The notes beneath the pieces are model-generated. The model was given only the letters and a program-made list of their open reading frames with translations, ran no database searches and was not told where the DNA came from. This document shows, one piece after another, positions 1 to 7,619 of a stretch of DNA of 60,100 bases. The position numbers and the translations under genes were made by a program. The stretch comes from JAFMIT01 sp049421205 (GTDB lineage Bacteria; Actinomycetota; Actinomycetes; S36-B12; UBA5976): the NCBI GenBank assembly GCA_049421205.1, contig JBMSMQ010000004.1, positions 1 through 60,100 of the forward strand, read 5' to 3'. Every line of letters starts with the position of its first letter. Position 1 is the first letter of the stretch.

Positions 1-1
1 G

Positions 2-388
2 GAATCCCGTTGCATTATCCCAGCAATCGGCTGGTATGAATGGCAACGAAGTGGACCATCAAAGGTGCCCTACTTCCATAAATTGCCGGATGAACAGTTT
101 GTAAGCATGGCTGGGCTGTTGTCTGCCTGGAAAAATCCGACAACGGAAGAATGGCTTTTCACATGTGCCATATTGACACGCTCTGCAATTGATGAGCTGG
201 CATACATTCATGATCGAATGCCTGTTCTCCTCAGGCCAAATGACTTTACGACCTGGCTTCGTGGAAACGAATCTGAAGCACAGGAAATAATTGATTTTGA
301 TCCTCCGCGAGTACAAGCTCATAAAGTATCGCAGATGGTTAATGCTACAAAAAATAACAACGAATCCCTGTTAGAGCCAGTAGAGTAA
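2..388 (+). CDS. SRAP/YedK-family protein, C-terminal part (5' end outside window)
   Basis: The frame is open from base 2, so the N-terminus, including the catalytic Cys2 of the family, lies outside the window. SRAP proteins (YedK, HMCES) bind abasic sites in single-stranded DNA and shield them as a thiazolidine crosslink. Visible family marks are RCIIPAIGWYEWQ near the start, which carries the conserved Glu of the active site, and the segment IHDRMPVLL, which carries the conserved His, followed by a DFTTWL stretch as in YedK. The gene ends in TAATG, sharing one base with the start of the next gene, so the two are probably co-translated. The family call is confident; the role in repair is from family knowledge. 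Confidence 0.88.
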   Translation, partial: ESRCIIPAIGWYEWQRSGPSKVPYFHKLPDEQFVSMAGLLSAWKNPTTEEWLFTCAILTRSAIDELAYIHDRMPVLLRPNDFTTWLRGNESEAQEIIDFDPPRVQAHKVSQMVNATKNNNESLLEPVE

Positions 389-1551
389 TGATGCAAGAAG
401 TTTTACAAGAAGTTTTAGCTGAGCACTTCGAAGTTACTAGTAGTTCTGTACGCATTCATTCGAGCAATATACATTCAGATGGCCCTATTTATGGTTTTGA
501 AATCCTCGGACTCCATGAGGCAACATTTGTATATGCTCAAGTCAGTAGCACAGAATGGAGAAGCGCAGAATTTCAGATTCATCTACCGGAATTTGAAACG
601 TGGATACGACTTTGGCGATTTCCGAATGATCCGTATCTCCATGGGCTTGCCTTGGTTGCAGTGAAGCCCGCACTTCTCACATTGCTTAAGAAGCTCGATT
701 CAAGGTTCGACATTTTGGATGTCAAGAATGTCACGTATCGACCTGGTAAACGAGCAGTCTTTCGTATTGCGACGAACTTCGGTGTGTTTTTTGTCAAAGT
801 AACGACGAAAAGCAACGTTAATCGCATTCTTGAGGTTCAGAAAGTCATCCAAACTAAAGTGAAGACAGCCGAACTCATCGGAATAGCAAATGAAGATGTA
901 TTAATATTTAAAGAATATCAGGGAGACGACTTTCTAACGAGTGATGTCGATATGGAAAAGTTAGTGTCTGGAATACTCCAATTTCAAAGGACATTGGAAA
1001 AAATACCGACTGAAATCGAAGCAAAAAGAAAAGTGATTTTGAACTACGAATGGTATGTATCTCTCCTTCGGTCACACCTAGACTCGGAGGCACTTGCAAT
1101 TGTTGAGAAAAGCCTGAACGTTGAACCTAATTTTCCCGAAAGTGGTGAGAAACGATTTATACACGGAGACTTTCATCTGGGGCAGTTAAAGTTCGAGCAA
1201 TCTGACTTCGGAGTGTTGGACTTTGATAATGCTGGTCTAGGCCACCTCGCAGAAGACCAGGCAACATTACTTGCCACATGTTTCTTTGGTTTCGTGATAA
1301 ATCAAAACAATAGTGCCGGCCAGAAATATGCTGAATTCCTCACCGCGTGGATCTCGAGATTGCAGAGTAGCGGGGACCTAACCCTGATGAAGCAACTTAC
1401 CGCTCGTCACATAGTGGCATTCTGGGCCTCGTTCCCTTCGCAAGTTCACACGCGAGAGCGTCTTTTGCTCGAGTTTCTGGAGGTTTTGAGCCAGAATGAT
1501 GAGAATTTTCTCATCTTGACTTCATCGTTACTTCACACATATCGGACATGA
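388..1551 (+). CDS. APH-fold phosphotransferase of unknown substrate
   Basis: This 387-residue protein has the aminoglycoside-phosphotransferase/choline-kinase fold signature. A likely ATP-binding Lys lies in FFVKV near residue 135, the catalytic loop HGDFHLGQ near residue 257, and the metal-binding DFDNAGLGH near residue 277. The YRPGKRAVFRI segment before the Lys is like that of maltokinase-type proteins, so a sugar or small alcohol is a plausible substrate, but nothing here proves it. The ATG overlaps the stop of the SRAP gene by one base (a second ATG follows directly). Resistance to an antibiotic is not implied by the fold. Confidence 0.75.
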   Translation: MMQEVLQEVLAEHFEVTSSSVRIHSSNIHSDGPIYGFEILGLHEATFVYAQVSSTEWRSAEFQIHLPEFETWIRLWRFPNDPYLHGLALVAVKPALLTLLKKLDSRFDILDVKNVTYRPGKRAVFRIATNFGVFFVKVTTKSNVNRILEVQKVIQTKVKTAELIGIANEDVLIFKEYQGDDFLTSDVDMEKLVSGILQFQRTLEKIPTEIEAKRKVILNYEWYVSLLRSHLDSEALAIVEKSLNVEPNFPESGEKRFIHGDFHLGQLKFEQSDFGVLDFDNAGLGHLAEDQATLLATCFFGFVINQNNSAGQKYAEFLTAWISRLQSSGDLTLMKQLTARHIVAFWASFPSQVHTRERLLLEFLEVLSQNDENFLILTSSLLHTYRT

Positions 1552-1578
1552 TTAGGCTCACGTAGTGAAGGGACTCCT

Positions 1579-2097
1579 ATGAAGAAAATTAAGTGGTTTG
1601 GCATTGGTACAACTTCCGCACTGAGTGTTGGCGTTGTTGCAACTGCCGCCGTAATTCAAGCAACGAGTGCTGGTGTAGTTTCTTTTAACCCTGGCACTAT
1701 GAGTGCGATTGAAGATGTAGTTGCCAATCAGGATCAAGCAGAAGTATTTTCAATTGGCGAAGTTTCAGTTCCTGGAATTACTGATGGAAGCAAGAAAACT
1801 GGAGCTAAAGGAGTTAAAGGAGGTAAAGTAGAAGGAGATACAGGCTCTTTACCCCAAGATGATTCAGTTATCTCGGCTGAAGATGACTTGACAGGTTCAA
1901 CAGATGACGTCATATCTCCAGAAAGCGGTGCTTCACCTGCGACAGTGGTTTCAAGTTCTTCTCCGGTTGAAGAAGAGTCAGTTGTAAGTGTTGTCACCCC
2001 GATTTCCGAAGTCACTGCAACGACTCCCGTTTCGAGCAGCACACCTTCGACTCCAGGTTCAGGTGGTTCACCAAGTACTCCTGTCAGCAACGACTAA
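1579..2097 (+). CDS. Secreted Ser/Thr/Pro-rich low-complexity protein
   Basis: I do not recognise a family. The 172-residue product starts MKKIKWF and has a hydrophobic stretch at about residues 9-32 ending in ATSA, a probable signal peptide. The rest is low-complexity: a Lys/Gly-rich patch (GSKKTGAKGVKGGK, about residues 72-85), an acidic middle and an S/T/P/V-rich C-terminus. There is no folded domain in view. A GAAGGGA ribosome site precedes the ATG. It lies in a run of same-strand genes with a lipoprotein and a two-component system, so an envelope role is likely. It may be an extracellular stalk, spacer or sensor ligand; this is inference. Confidence 0.6.
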   Translation: MKKIKWFGIGTTSALSVGVVATAAVIQATSAGVVSFNPGTMSAIEDVVANQDQAEVFSIGEVSVPGITDGSKKTGAKGVKGGKVEGDTGSLPQDDSVISAEDDLTGSTDDVISPESGASPATVVSSSSPVEEESVVSVVTPISEVTATTPVSSSTPSTPGSGGSPSTPVSND

Positions 2098-2109
2098 TAG
2101 ACCTTAGAG

Positions 2110-2136
2110 GCAGTGTGTGTTGATGACACACACCGC
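2110..2136 (+). terminator. Hairpin after the S/T-rich gene, weak terminator candidate
   Basis: Eight paired bases (GTGTGTGT at 2113-2120 with ACACACAC at 2126-2133) enclose a five-base loop. A short CTTTCATTT follows, which is only a poor T-tract. It could attenuate transcription between the S/T-rich gene and the lipoprotein gene or protect the upstream mRNA. Confidence 0.35.
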
Positions 2137-2158
2137 TTTCATTTAGCAAGGAAGAGCT

Positions 2159-2659
2159 ATGAAGCGAATATTCTCGATACTCTTCGTTCTAATATTCAGC
2201 GCCAGTTGTTCCTCGAATACTTCCGCACCAATGACACTTCCAAGTTCGGTTCTGACGCTGAGTGGTGAGCAATCCGCTAGCCCAATTCCAAGCGAAACAA
2301 TGAGTGAAAGCCCGTCAGGTCCAAAGACATCTCCCTCTGATCCGGAGGCAGAAATTGATATTGATGATCAGGCGGGAGACGGAACTTCCTTGATGATTGA
2401 TGAAATCGAATTTTCTCTCAATTCAGTGTGGCTCCTCATTAGGTCCAAGCAGGGTGAGATTTTCCATGTGGAATTAGTCAAATATGGCGCTAGGAAGGCA
2501 AGTATTCGGTTAACCAAGCCATTAGCGTCGGGTGAATATTTGGTGAGTTTGCATAGTGATAATGGCGATGGAAACTTTGATATCACGAAAGATCCCATAA
2601 TTCGGGGCCACGAAAGAGAGATGGCACGAGAAGACTTTGAGTACACGAGGACGAACTAG
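2159..2659 (+). CDS. Lipoprotein with a DUF7282-like C-terminal domain
   Basis: The 166-residue product has a type II signal peptide with lipobox FSAS-C (Cys17), so it should be tethered to the outer face of the membrane. A Ser/Pro-rich linker of roughly 60 residues follows. The C-terminal 90 residues hold a beta-rich domain: a segment near VWLLIRSKQGEIF, then LTKPLASGEYLVSLH, then DNGDGNFD. This is the layout of DUF7282-type extracellular domains; the match is by eye and tentative. The stop (TAG) shares a base with the GTG start of the histidine kinase, which suggests the lipoprotein works with, or is sensed by, that kinase. AAGGAAGA before the ATG is a good ribosome site. Confidence 0.6.
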   Translation: MKRIFSILFVLIFSASCSSNTSAPMTLPSSVLTLSGEQSASPIPSETMSESPSGPKTSPSDPEAEIDIDDQAGDGTSLMIDEIEFSLNSVWLLIRSKQGEIFHVELVKYGARKASIRLTKPLASGEYLVSLHSDNGDGNFDITKDPIIRGHEREMAREDFEYTRTN

Positions 2660-4074
2660 TGAAAAAGTTTCGACCTATTTCACTTAAAATTACAATTGGA
2701 ATTCTTGTTCCACTTTCGCTTTTGTTATCTATTACATTAGCTTTTTCTCGTTGGAGCGTGACTGAGCAGGTGCGTGATCGCGTCGATCTTGAAATTCTGC
2801 AACAGTTAAATGAACTAGAGCTACTCGCCACAACGGGAATTAACCCAAATACAGGTGAATCATTTCAAACTAGCGATTCTCTCCTTGAAATCTTCCTAAG
2901 TCGCAGAATCTCAAATGAGAATGAAACTATGTTCTCAATGATTGATTCAATGGTGACTTTTCGAAGTCCAGGTGAAAGCACATTACGAGTAGATCAAGAT
3001 GCGACATTTCTCGATACCGTTGATCAAATTGAAATTCCAACACTTGATACATATGTTTCTGACGTTGGAGAACTTCGATATGGGGTATATCCAATTCTTG
3101 GGCTTGATACCAAAGTGGGTCGACTCGTGGTTGTAACAAACTTAGACAAAGAGTTGGACTCCACGAATATCCTCTTTAGGAACTTGAGTCTTGGACTATT
3201 TATTTTCTTCGCTATGACAGGAATTATCTTGAGCGTGATTGTCAAGCGACTGCTCTCGCCAATTGCTGAACTTACTTCCCAGGCACAAAAAGTTAACAAA
3301 GATAACTTCATTCGACAGTTGAAATTTGAAACGGCACGTGTTGATGACGAGATTACTCAACTCAGTCAAGAATTCAATAACATGTTATCTCGACTTGAAT
3401 CTAGCTTCATTGATCAGCAACGATTTATCGATGATGCAGGACACGAGTTGCGCACACCGCTTACGATTCTCAAAGGGCACATTGAACTGATGCAGCGTGA
3501 AGGCTTCAGCGAGCAAAGTTTGATGATTATTGAAGATGAAGTGAACAGAATGACGCGACTGGTGCAAGATTTGCAATCTTTAACCAAGGCAACTCAACCT
3601 AATTTTGTGCAATTCAGTTCCTTTAGTGCAGATGTTTTCATCAAGGAAGTTCAAGAGAAAGCCCAGTCAATTTACTCAAATCCAATTGAAATCACCGAGT
3701 ATGTTGAATCACAAATTCGAGGGGATAAGCAACGTTTAACCCAAGCACTACTACAACTGATCGAAAATGCAGTGAAGTATTCGCCTGTGGGCTCAATAAT
3801 TACATTTGGAATGCAAGTAGTGGATGACGACATTGTTCTCTTTGTGAAAGATCGTGGGTCAGGAATATCAGATGAAGCGAAGTCACATGTATTTTCCCGA
3901 TTTTTCCAAGTAGACAACACACATTCAGCACACGACAGTGGTGGTGTGGGTCTTGGACTATCTATTGTCAAAGCAATTGTAGATGCACATCACGGCTCGA
4001 TTAGGATTCTTGACAATCATCCACAAGGAACAATTTTCGAAATTAGGATTCCCCAAGACAGGAGGTTGATGTGA
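2659..4074 (+). CDS. Membrane sensor histidine kinase (HAMP type)
   Basis: This 471-residue kinase pairs with the response regulator that follows. It has a transmembrane helix at about residues 10-28, an extracytoplasmic sensor region of about 145 residues, a second helix near 175-195, a HAMP linker, then the H box HELRTPLTIL with the phospho-accepting His262. The N box (ENAVKYSP), the G1 box (DRGSGIS), the F region (SRFFQV) and the G2 box (GVGLGLSIVKA) are all present, so the kinase should be active. It starts with GTG inside the TAGTG junction with the lipoprotein gene. The signal is unknown; co-translation with a lipoprotein hints at envelope sensing. Confidence 0.9.
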   Translation: MKKFRPISLKITIGILVPLSLLLSITLAFSRWSVTEQVRDRVDLEILQQLNELELLATTGINPNTGESFQTSDSLLEIFLSRRISNENETMFSMIDSMVTFRSPGESTLRVDQDATFLDTVDQIEIPTLDTYVSDVGELRYGVYPILGLDTKVGRLVVVTNLDKELDSTNILFRNLSLGLFIFFAMTGIILSVIVKRLLSPIAELTSQAQKVNKDNFIRQLKFETARVDDEITQLSQEFNNMLSRLESSFIDQQRFIDDAGHELRTPLTILKGHIELMQREGFSEQSLMIIEDEVNRMTRLVQDLQSLTKATQPNFVQFSSFSADVFIKEVQEKAQSIYSNPIEITEYVESQIRGDKQRLTQALLQLIENAVKYSPVGSIITFGMQVVDDDIVLFVKDRGSGISDEAKSHVFSRFFQVDNTHSAHDSGGVGLGLSIVKAIVDAHHGSIRILDNHPQGTIFEIRIPQDRRLM

Positions 4075-4739
4075 GTAGAATCTTGATAATCGAAGATGAA
4101 GATCGCATTGCTTCTTTTATTAAGAGTGGACTTGAGAGTCACGGATATCAGGTTGACGTAGTCAACGATGGCATCGAAGCACTTCAGTGGGCCAAGTACT
4201 CAAATCCTGATTTGATTCTTCTTGACATTGGGCTTCCTGGTAAGAGTGGAATCGAGATACTCAACGAATTGCGTGGCACTGGAGACAACGTACCTGTCAT
4301 TATCTTGACCGCTCGAGATTCAGTATCTGATCGAGTTTCTGGACTAGAACTTGGAGCAAATGACTACATGTCGAAACCTTTTGCATTTGAAGAGTTACTG
4401 GTTCGAATACGATTACGACTGAAGGACTCCGCTACTCAAAGCGTTCCGTCAGTAAATGAGTTAACAGTCGGTGAGATAACTTTAAATTTTCATGATCGAA
4501 CCGTCCTTTTCCGGGGGAAAAAGATTGAACTTTCTGGGCGGGAGTTCGCCCTTTTAGAGTTGTTTATGAGAAATCCAAATCGAGTACTTTCACGAGAGCA
4601 GTTACTCAGTAATGTTTGGGATCTCGATTTCGATCCAAATTCCAATGTGGTTGATGTGTATGTGAGATATCTGAGGCAGAAATTGGACGACGACATCATT
4701 CAAACTGTGCGAGGAATGGGCTATAAGTTCAAGGCGTAG
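4071..4739 (+). CDS. OmpR/PhoB-family response regulator
   Basis: A 222-residue two-domain regulator. The receiver domain (about 1-120) has the acidic pocket EDED, the phosphorylation site Asp52 in LLDIGLPG, and the conserved Lys102 in SKPF. The C-terminal winged-helix DNA-binding domain (about 130-222) has the typical LSGREFALLELFMRNPN and VYVRYLRQKLD segments. The GTG start overlaps the kinase stop by four bases (GTGA) and is preceded by an excellent AGGAGG ribosome site. It is the output of the two-component system; the targets cannot be read from this window. Confidence 0.93.
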   Translation: MSRILIIEDEDRIASFIKSGLESHGYQVDVVNDGIEALQWAKYSNPDLILLDIGLPGKSGIEILNELRGTGDNVPVIILTARDSVSDRVSGLELGANDYMSKPFAFEELLVRIRLRLKDSATQSVPSVNELTVGEITLNFHDRTVLFRGKKIELSGREFALLELFMRNPNRVLSREQLLSNVWDLDFDPNSNVVDVYVRYLRQKLDDDIIQTVRGMGYKFKA

Positions 4740-4742
4740 TGC

Positions 4743-4767
4743 GGAATAATCCAGGTTGAAAATCGTT
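4743..4767 (+). promoter_or_regulatory. Candidate SigR/SigH-type promoter upstream of the sigma factor gene
   Basis: GGAAT at 4743-4747 and GTT at 4765-4767 are separated by 17 bases. The SigR/SigH consensus is GGAAT or GGAAC, about 16-18 bases, then GTT. The site lies about 23 bases before the GTG start of the SigR-type gene, where an autoregulatory promoter is expected. Seen by eye. Confidence 0.6.
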
Positions 4768-4789
4768 TATATCCCTGGAAGGGGATAGT

Positions 4790-5389
4790 GTGCTACTTGT
4801 GTCCGAGCAAAATGTCAGCCTTAAGCCTACCGACCTTGCTGAACGATTTGAACTTGAAGCCCTGCCATTGATGAGCACCATTTACGCAGGTGCATATCGT
4901 TTAACGCAAGACCCAACCACTGCTGAGGATTTAACTCAAGAAACATTTCTTAAGGCATATTCAGCGTTTCATCAATTCGAACAAGGCACGAACATCAAAG
5001 CGTGGCTGTTTCGGATTATGCAAAATACTTTTATCTCACAATATCGCAAAGAAAGTAAAGCACCGTATCAAACCTCGGTAGATGAACTTGAAGAATGGGA
5101 ACGTTCAGCCCTTGAAGCATCGTCTGAGACCATTGCCCCCTCAGCCGAAATGCAGGCACTACGGTCAATGCCGGATACCGTCATTGTTGATGCCTTAAAA
5201 CAACTCCCAGAAGAATTTCGAATTCCCGTGTATTTAGCGGATGCCGAAGGATTTTCCTATGCCGAGATCGCAGAGATTCTTGAGATCCCGATGGGAACAG
5301 TGATGTCACGAATACATCGAGCACGTGTGCGGTTGCGGGCACTGCTTGCTGATTACGCCCGAGAACTTGGAGTGCTAAAAGATGAATAA
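4790..5389 (+). CDS. sigH: ECF sigma factor of the SigR/SigH (oxidative stress) group
   Basis: The 199-residue product has sigma region 2 (about residues 15-90, including AEDLTQETFLKAY and AWLFRIMQNTFISQYRK) and region 4 (about 130-190, including LPEEFRIPVYLADAEGFSY and MGTVMSRIHRARVRL). This group directs RNA polymerase to thiol-oxidative-stress genes. The identity is supported by the overlapping ZAS anti-sigma gene and by bL37 and WhiB1 nearby, an arrangement familiar from other actinobacteria. The GTG start follows a GGAAGGGGA site; an in-frame GTG nine bases later is possible. It is likely autoregulated from the GGAAT/GTT promoter upstream. Confidence 0.9.
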   Translation: MLLVSEQNVSLKPTDLAERFELEALPLMSTIYAGAYRLTQDPTTAEDLTQETFLKAYSAFHQFEQGTNIKAWLFRIMQNTFISQYRKESKAPYQTSVDELEEWERSALEASSETIAPSAEMQALRSMPDTVIVDALKQLPEEFRIPVYLADAEGFSYAEIAEILEIPMGTVMSRIHRARVRLRALLADYARELGVLKDE

Positions 5390-5678
5390 TCAATCACTCT
5401 GTCAGTGGGTACTTGAATTTGCAGACGCGTATCTAGATCGAGAGCTCGATGCACGGTCACACGATGTGATCACCCAACATCTTGAAATATGTGCGCGTTG
5501 TAAATCACATATCGAGTGTGAAGGGCTTGTAAAAGAAAGCATTGCTCGAAGCCGACAGGCAAATATTCCGAGCCATCTTGAGAAACGAATTACGCAAGCT
5601 ATTTCCAATATGCGTGTGGAATGGAATGGCGGAGTTATCTATCAACGCACGATAAAAATCGAGTGGAGCGACGAATAG
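5382..5678 (+). CDS. rsrA: Zinc-binding anti-sigma factor, RsrA/RshA-like
   Basis: A 98-residue protein with the ZAS signature His33-x3-Cys37-x2-Cys40, plus Cys7 near the N-terminus. In RsrA an N-terminal Cys joins the His and two Cys in binding zinc, and oxidation to a disulfide releases the sigma factor. All four ligand positions are present, so a redox switch is expected. The ATG overlaps the sigma gene by eight bases, giving coupled synthesis of the pair. The stop codon directly abuts that of the convergent bL37 gene. Confidence 0.88.
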   Translation: MNNQSLCQWVLEFADAYLDRELDARSHDVITQHLEICARCKSHIECEGLVKESIARSRQANIPSHLEKRITQAISNMRVEWNGGVIYQRTIKIEWSDE

Positions 5679-5753
5679 TTACGAATTAGGCCGCTTTCCG
5701 TGATTTGCGCCCTTCTTCTTGCGATCCTTTTTCTTTCGACCACGCTTGCTCAT
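5679..5753 (-). CDS. Large-subunit ribosomal protein bL37 (24 aa)
   Basis: A tiny gene encoding 24 residues that begin MSKRGRKKKDRKKKGANHG and end KRPNS. It is very close to the actinobacterial protein found in mycobacterial 50S structures and named bL37, also next to sigH/rshA in that group. Half of the residues are Lys or Arg, as expected for an rRNA-binding peptide. A clear ribosome site (AAGGAGA, three bases from the ATG) precedes it. It is easily missed in annotation because of its size. Confidence 0.9.
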   Translation of the reverse strand: MSKRGRKKKDRKKKGANHGKRPNS

Positions 5754-5803
5754 ATTTCTCCTTGAGTAGGGACGTAGGGTACTTCAGGTACTTTAGAGAG
5801 GTG

Positions 5804-6064
5804 TTACTGGTTGAGACGAAGTGCAGCTCGAGCACGCTGATTGCGCCGCTTCAAGGCACGTCGCTCATCTTCTGATAAGCCACCCCACACACCTGAATCT
5901 TGCCCTGACTCGAGCGCCCATGCGAGGCATTCTTCAATCACCGGACAAATGCGACAAATAGATTTGGCTTCTTCAATCTGTAAAAGTGCTGGACCAGTGT
6001 TGCCTATGGGAAAGAAGAGTTCCGGGTCTTCATCCCGACACGCCGCTTGATGGCGCCAGTCCAT
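5804..6064 (-). CDS. whiB1: WhiB1-type iron-sulfur transcription factor
   Basis: An 86-residue Wbl protein. Four Cys at positions 9, 37, 40 and 46 would hold the 4Fe-4S cluster, and GVWGG is followed by a basic C-terminal segment (ERRALKRRNQRAR) for DNA contact. The start MDWRHQAACRDEDPELFFP and the Cys spacing are those of WhiB1, an essential nitric-oxide-sensitive regulator that binds the housekeeping sigma factor. The ATG follows a strong GAGGAGG site five bases away. A long leader lies upstream. Confidence 0.93.
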   Translation of the reverse strand: MDWRHQAACRDEDPELFFPIGNTGPALLQIEEAKSICRICPVIEECLAWALESGQDSGVWGGLSEDERRALKRRNQRARAALRLNQ

Positions 6065-6259
6065 ACTTGCCTCCTCGGCACATTGGGTGATTTACCCCAA
6101 ATCTAGTCCCTTTTGGGGGACTTTGCCTCCGAAGCAAAGGTGAACCGTGCTGGGGAAGCGGGATTTCTGTACCGTCAGGGGTAACTCTCACAGGAAAAAT
6201 TGCTGTTGGCAACAGTTACACGGGTAATTTCTCCGATTTTCCTGAAATTTGCACGACTC
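6065..6259 (-). promoter_or_regulatory. whiB1 upstream region with nested inverted repeats
   Basis: This 195-base gap lies between the lipid kinase gene stop and whiB1. It holds a hairpin AGTCCC/GGGACT (6105-6110 with 6117-6122), a hairpin CTTTGC/GCAAAG (6121-6126 with 6134-6139) that shares two bases with the first so only one can form, and an eight-base inverted repeat CAGGAAAA/TTTTCCTG (6191-6198 with 6237-6244) around a small CTGTT-GGC-AACAG stem. TAGATT read on the minus strand near 6100-6105 is a possible -10. No operator can be named with confidence. Confidence 0.4.
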
Positions 6260-7192
6260 TCACGAGGGGATAGCGACGTTTAATGCGTCTTTGTGGTGCA
6301 CCACACGCACGAAAGTTACGTCTCCTATCGAATCGCCATCGACATGCGCCGGGTATGGGCGTGTAGCGGAAATCTGTATTTCATTGCAGTCGTGCAACCA
6401 AGAGAGCTTGGATCTACGTTCGGTAGGTATTCGTGCAGCCGCCTCTGCCAGGTAGGCCGCAATACTGCTTGGCGTTAATTCAGTAAGTGCTACAGCATCG
6501 AGTCCGTGATCAAACGAAGCCTCAGTCGCAAAATCCAGGCTCAGCGGCCCGACGTAGGACCAAGGTGCAGCATTTTGAATGATGACCATGGCAGCATCTT
6601 CAATAGTTTCTGCTCGATCATTTTCCAAATGTATGTTTGGGGGATATTGCAACGTATCATCGAAATAATGCTTCAGTCCTGTAATCAAGTATCCACCGGG
6701 AGATGCTTTTCGCCCTTCAGCACGCAGCGCTTCCATTGCCGAAAGAATTCCTGCATCTAAACCAATTCCTGCATTGAACGAGAACCAGCGATCATTGAAA
6801 GTACCGAGTGAGATTTTGCGAGTTTGATGTTGTTCTAAACTTTCAAGAATTTCACCTGTTGCACTAATTGCATCGGCTGAAAACCCGAGACTACGTGTGA
6901 AGACATTCGCTAGTCCACCTGGAATGACAGCAAGGATGGGTTGTTCATACTCAAGTACAGTTTCATCGAGTAATCCATTAATAACTTCGTTTACAGTTCC
7001 GTCTCCACCTAGAACGATAATGTATTTGGATTCTCTCTTGCGCGCTTCTCGTGCAAGAGTTATGGCGTGACTGCGCTCATTTGTGACATACACTTCAGTT
7101 TGAAACATAGCTTTGACACTTCGAACAATGAGTTCACGACTCCAGCCACTTGAAGTGGTGGCAAATGGATTGACAATAAGAGTGCAACTCAC
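6260..7192 (-). CDS. Diacylglycerol kinase-family lipid kinase
   Basis: The 310-residue product has the DAGK catalytic signature GGDGTVNEVINGL and the early IVNPFA motif, followed by a beta-rich C-terminal domain with FNAGIGLDAGI. Family members phosphorylate diacylglycerol or related lipids with ATP at the inner face of the membrane. The GTG start lies six bases after TAGACT, so the mRNA is probably leaderless; the AAAGG overlapping the start is too close to act as a normal ribosome site. The exact lipid substrate is not visible. Confidence 0.88.
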   Translation of the reverse strand: MSCTLIVNPFATTSSGWSRELIVRSVKAMFQTEVYVTNERSHAITLAREARKRESKYIIVLGGDGTVNEVINGLLDETVLEYEQPILAVIPGGLANVFTRSLGFSADAISATGEILESLEQHQTRKISLGTFNDRWFSFNAGIGLDAGILSAMEALRAEGRKASPGGYLITGLKHYFDDTLQYPPNIHLENDRAETIEDAAMVIIQNAAPWSYVGPLSLDFATEASFDHGLDAVALTELTPSSIAAYLAEAAARIPTERRSKLSWLHDCNEIQISATRPYPAHVDGDSIGDVTFVRVVHHKDALNVAIPS

Positions 7193-7223
7193 CTTTCTAG
7201 TCTAAATCTTCTAGGCTAGGTTT
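7193..7223. promoter_or_regulatory. Divergent leaderless promoters between lipid kinase and membrane protein genes
   Basis: Only 31 bases separate two GTG starts. On the minus strand TAGACT (7204-7199) is followed by six bases and the GTG at 7192. On the plus strand TAGGCT (7212-7217) is followed by six bases and the GTG at 7224. Both fit a TANNNT -10 with transcription starting at the first codon. Confidence 0.65.
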
Positions 7224-7619
7224 GTGAAAAAAGATGTTCCAGGTTTACTCGTTCTCATTGTCGCGATTGCTGCTTTAGAAAGTATCCTGGTGTTTGGCTA
7301 CGGCATTGCAATTGTTCTATCGTCTTTTTCAGATTCAAGTAGAGGAATTCAAGGGGCAACTACTGCACCATACGCATTGTTAGTGGTGTATTTGCTGATT
7401 GCTTTTGTGCTCGCCGTTATTGCGCGTGGTCTCTACACTCAAAATACCTCTGCCCGCACTGCAATGGTGCTGAGTCAGGCGTTCAGTGTTGTTATTGCCC
7501 AAACCTTGTATCAAGGTTCTGAGGAATGGGAAAGAATTATCGCGCTTGGACTTATCGCGATGGCGATTTTTAGCGGTGTGGCACTTCTTTCAAAATCAGT
7601 ACGAGACTACTTCGTCTAA
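7224..7619 (+). CDS. Small integral membrane protein, unknown function
   Basis: This 131-residue product is mostly hydrophobic, with four likely membrane helices at about residues 7-33, 49-68, 80-96 and 102-122. It has few charged residues in the helices and no motif I recognise. The GTG start sits six bases after a TAGGCT -10 element, so it is probably leaderless. It faces the ALDH-like gene tail to tail, overlapping by four bases. Small four-helix proteins of this kind are common in actinobacteria. Confidence 0.65.
   Translation: MKKDVPGLLVLIVAIAALESILVFGYGIAIVLSSFSDSSRGIQGATTAPYALLVVYLLIAFVLAVIARGLYTQNTSARTAMVLSQAFSVVIAQTLYQGSEEWERIIALGLIAMAIFSGVALLSKSVRDYFV

Noticed and set aside
388..1551. 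An aminoglycoside resistance gene
   Set aside because: The fold is shared by many kinases and no resistance subtype is recognisable.
1734..2090. A 118-residue open frame on the minus strand opposite the S/T-rich secreted protein
   Set aside because: It mirrors the low-complexity coding strand and has no ribosome site or domain.
4750..4779. TCCAGG/CCTGGA inverted repeat before the sigma gene as an operator
   Set aside because: Arms are short, overlap the sigma promoter and the ribosome site region, and no known regulator fits.
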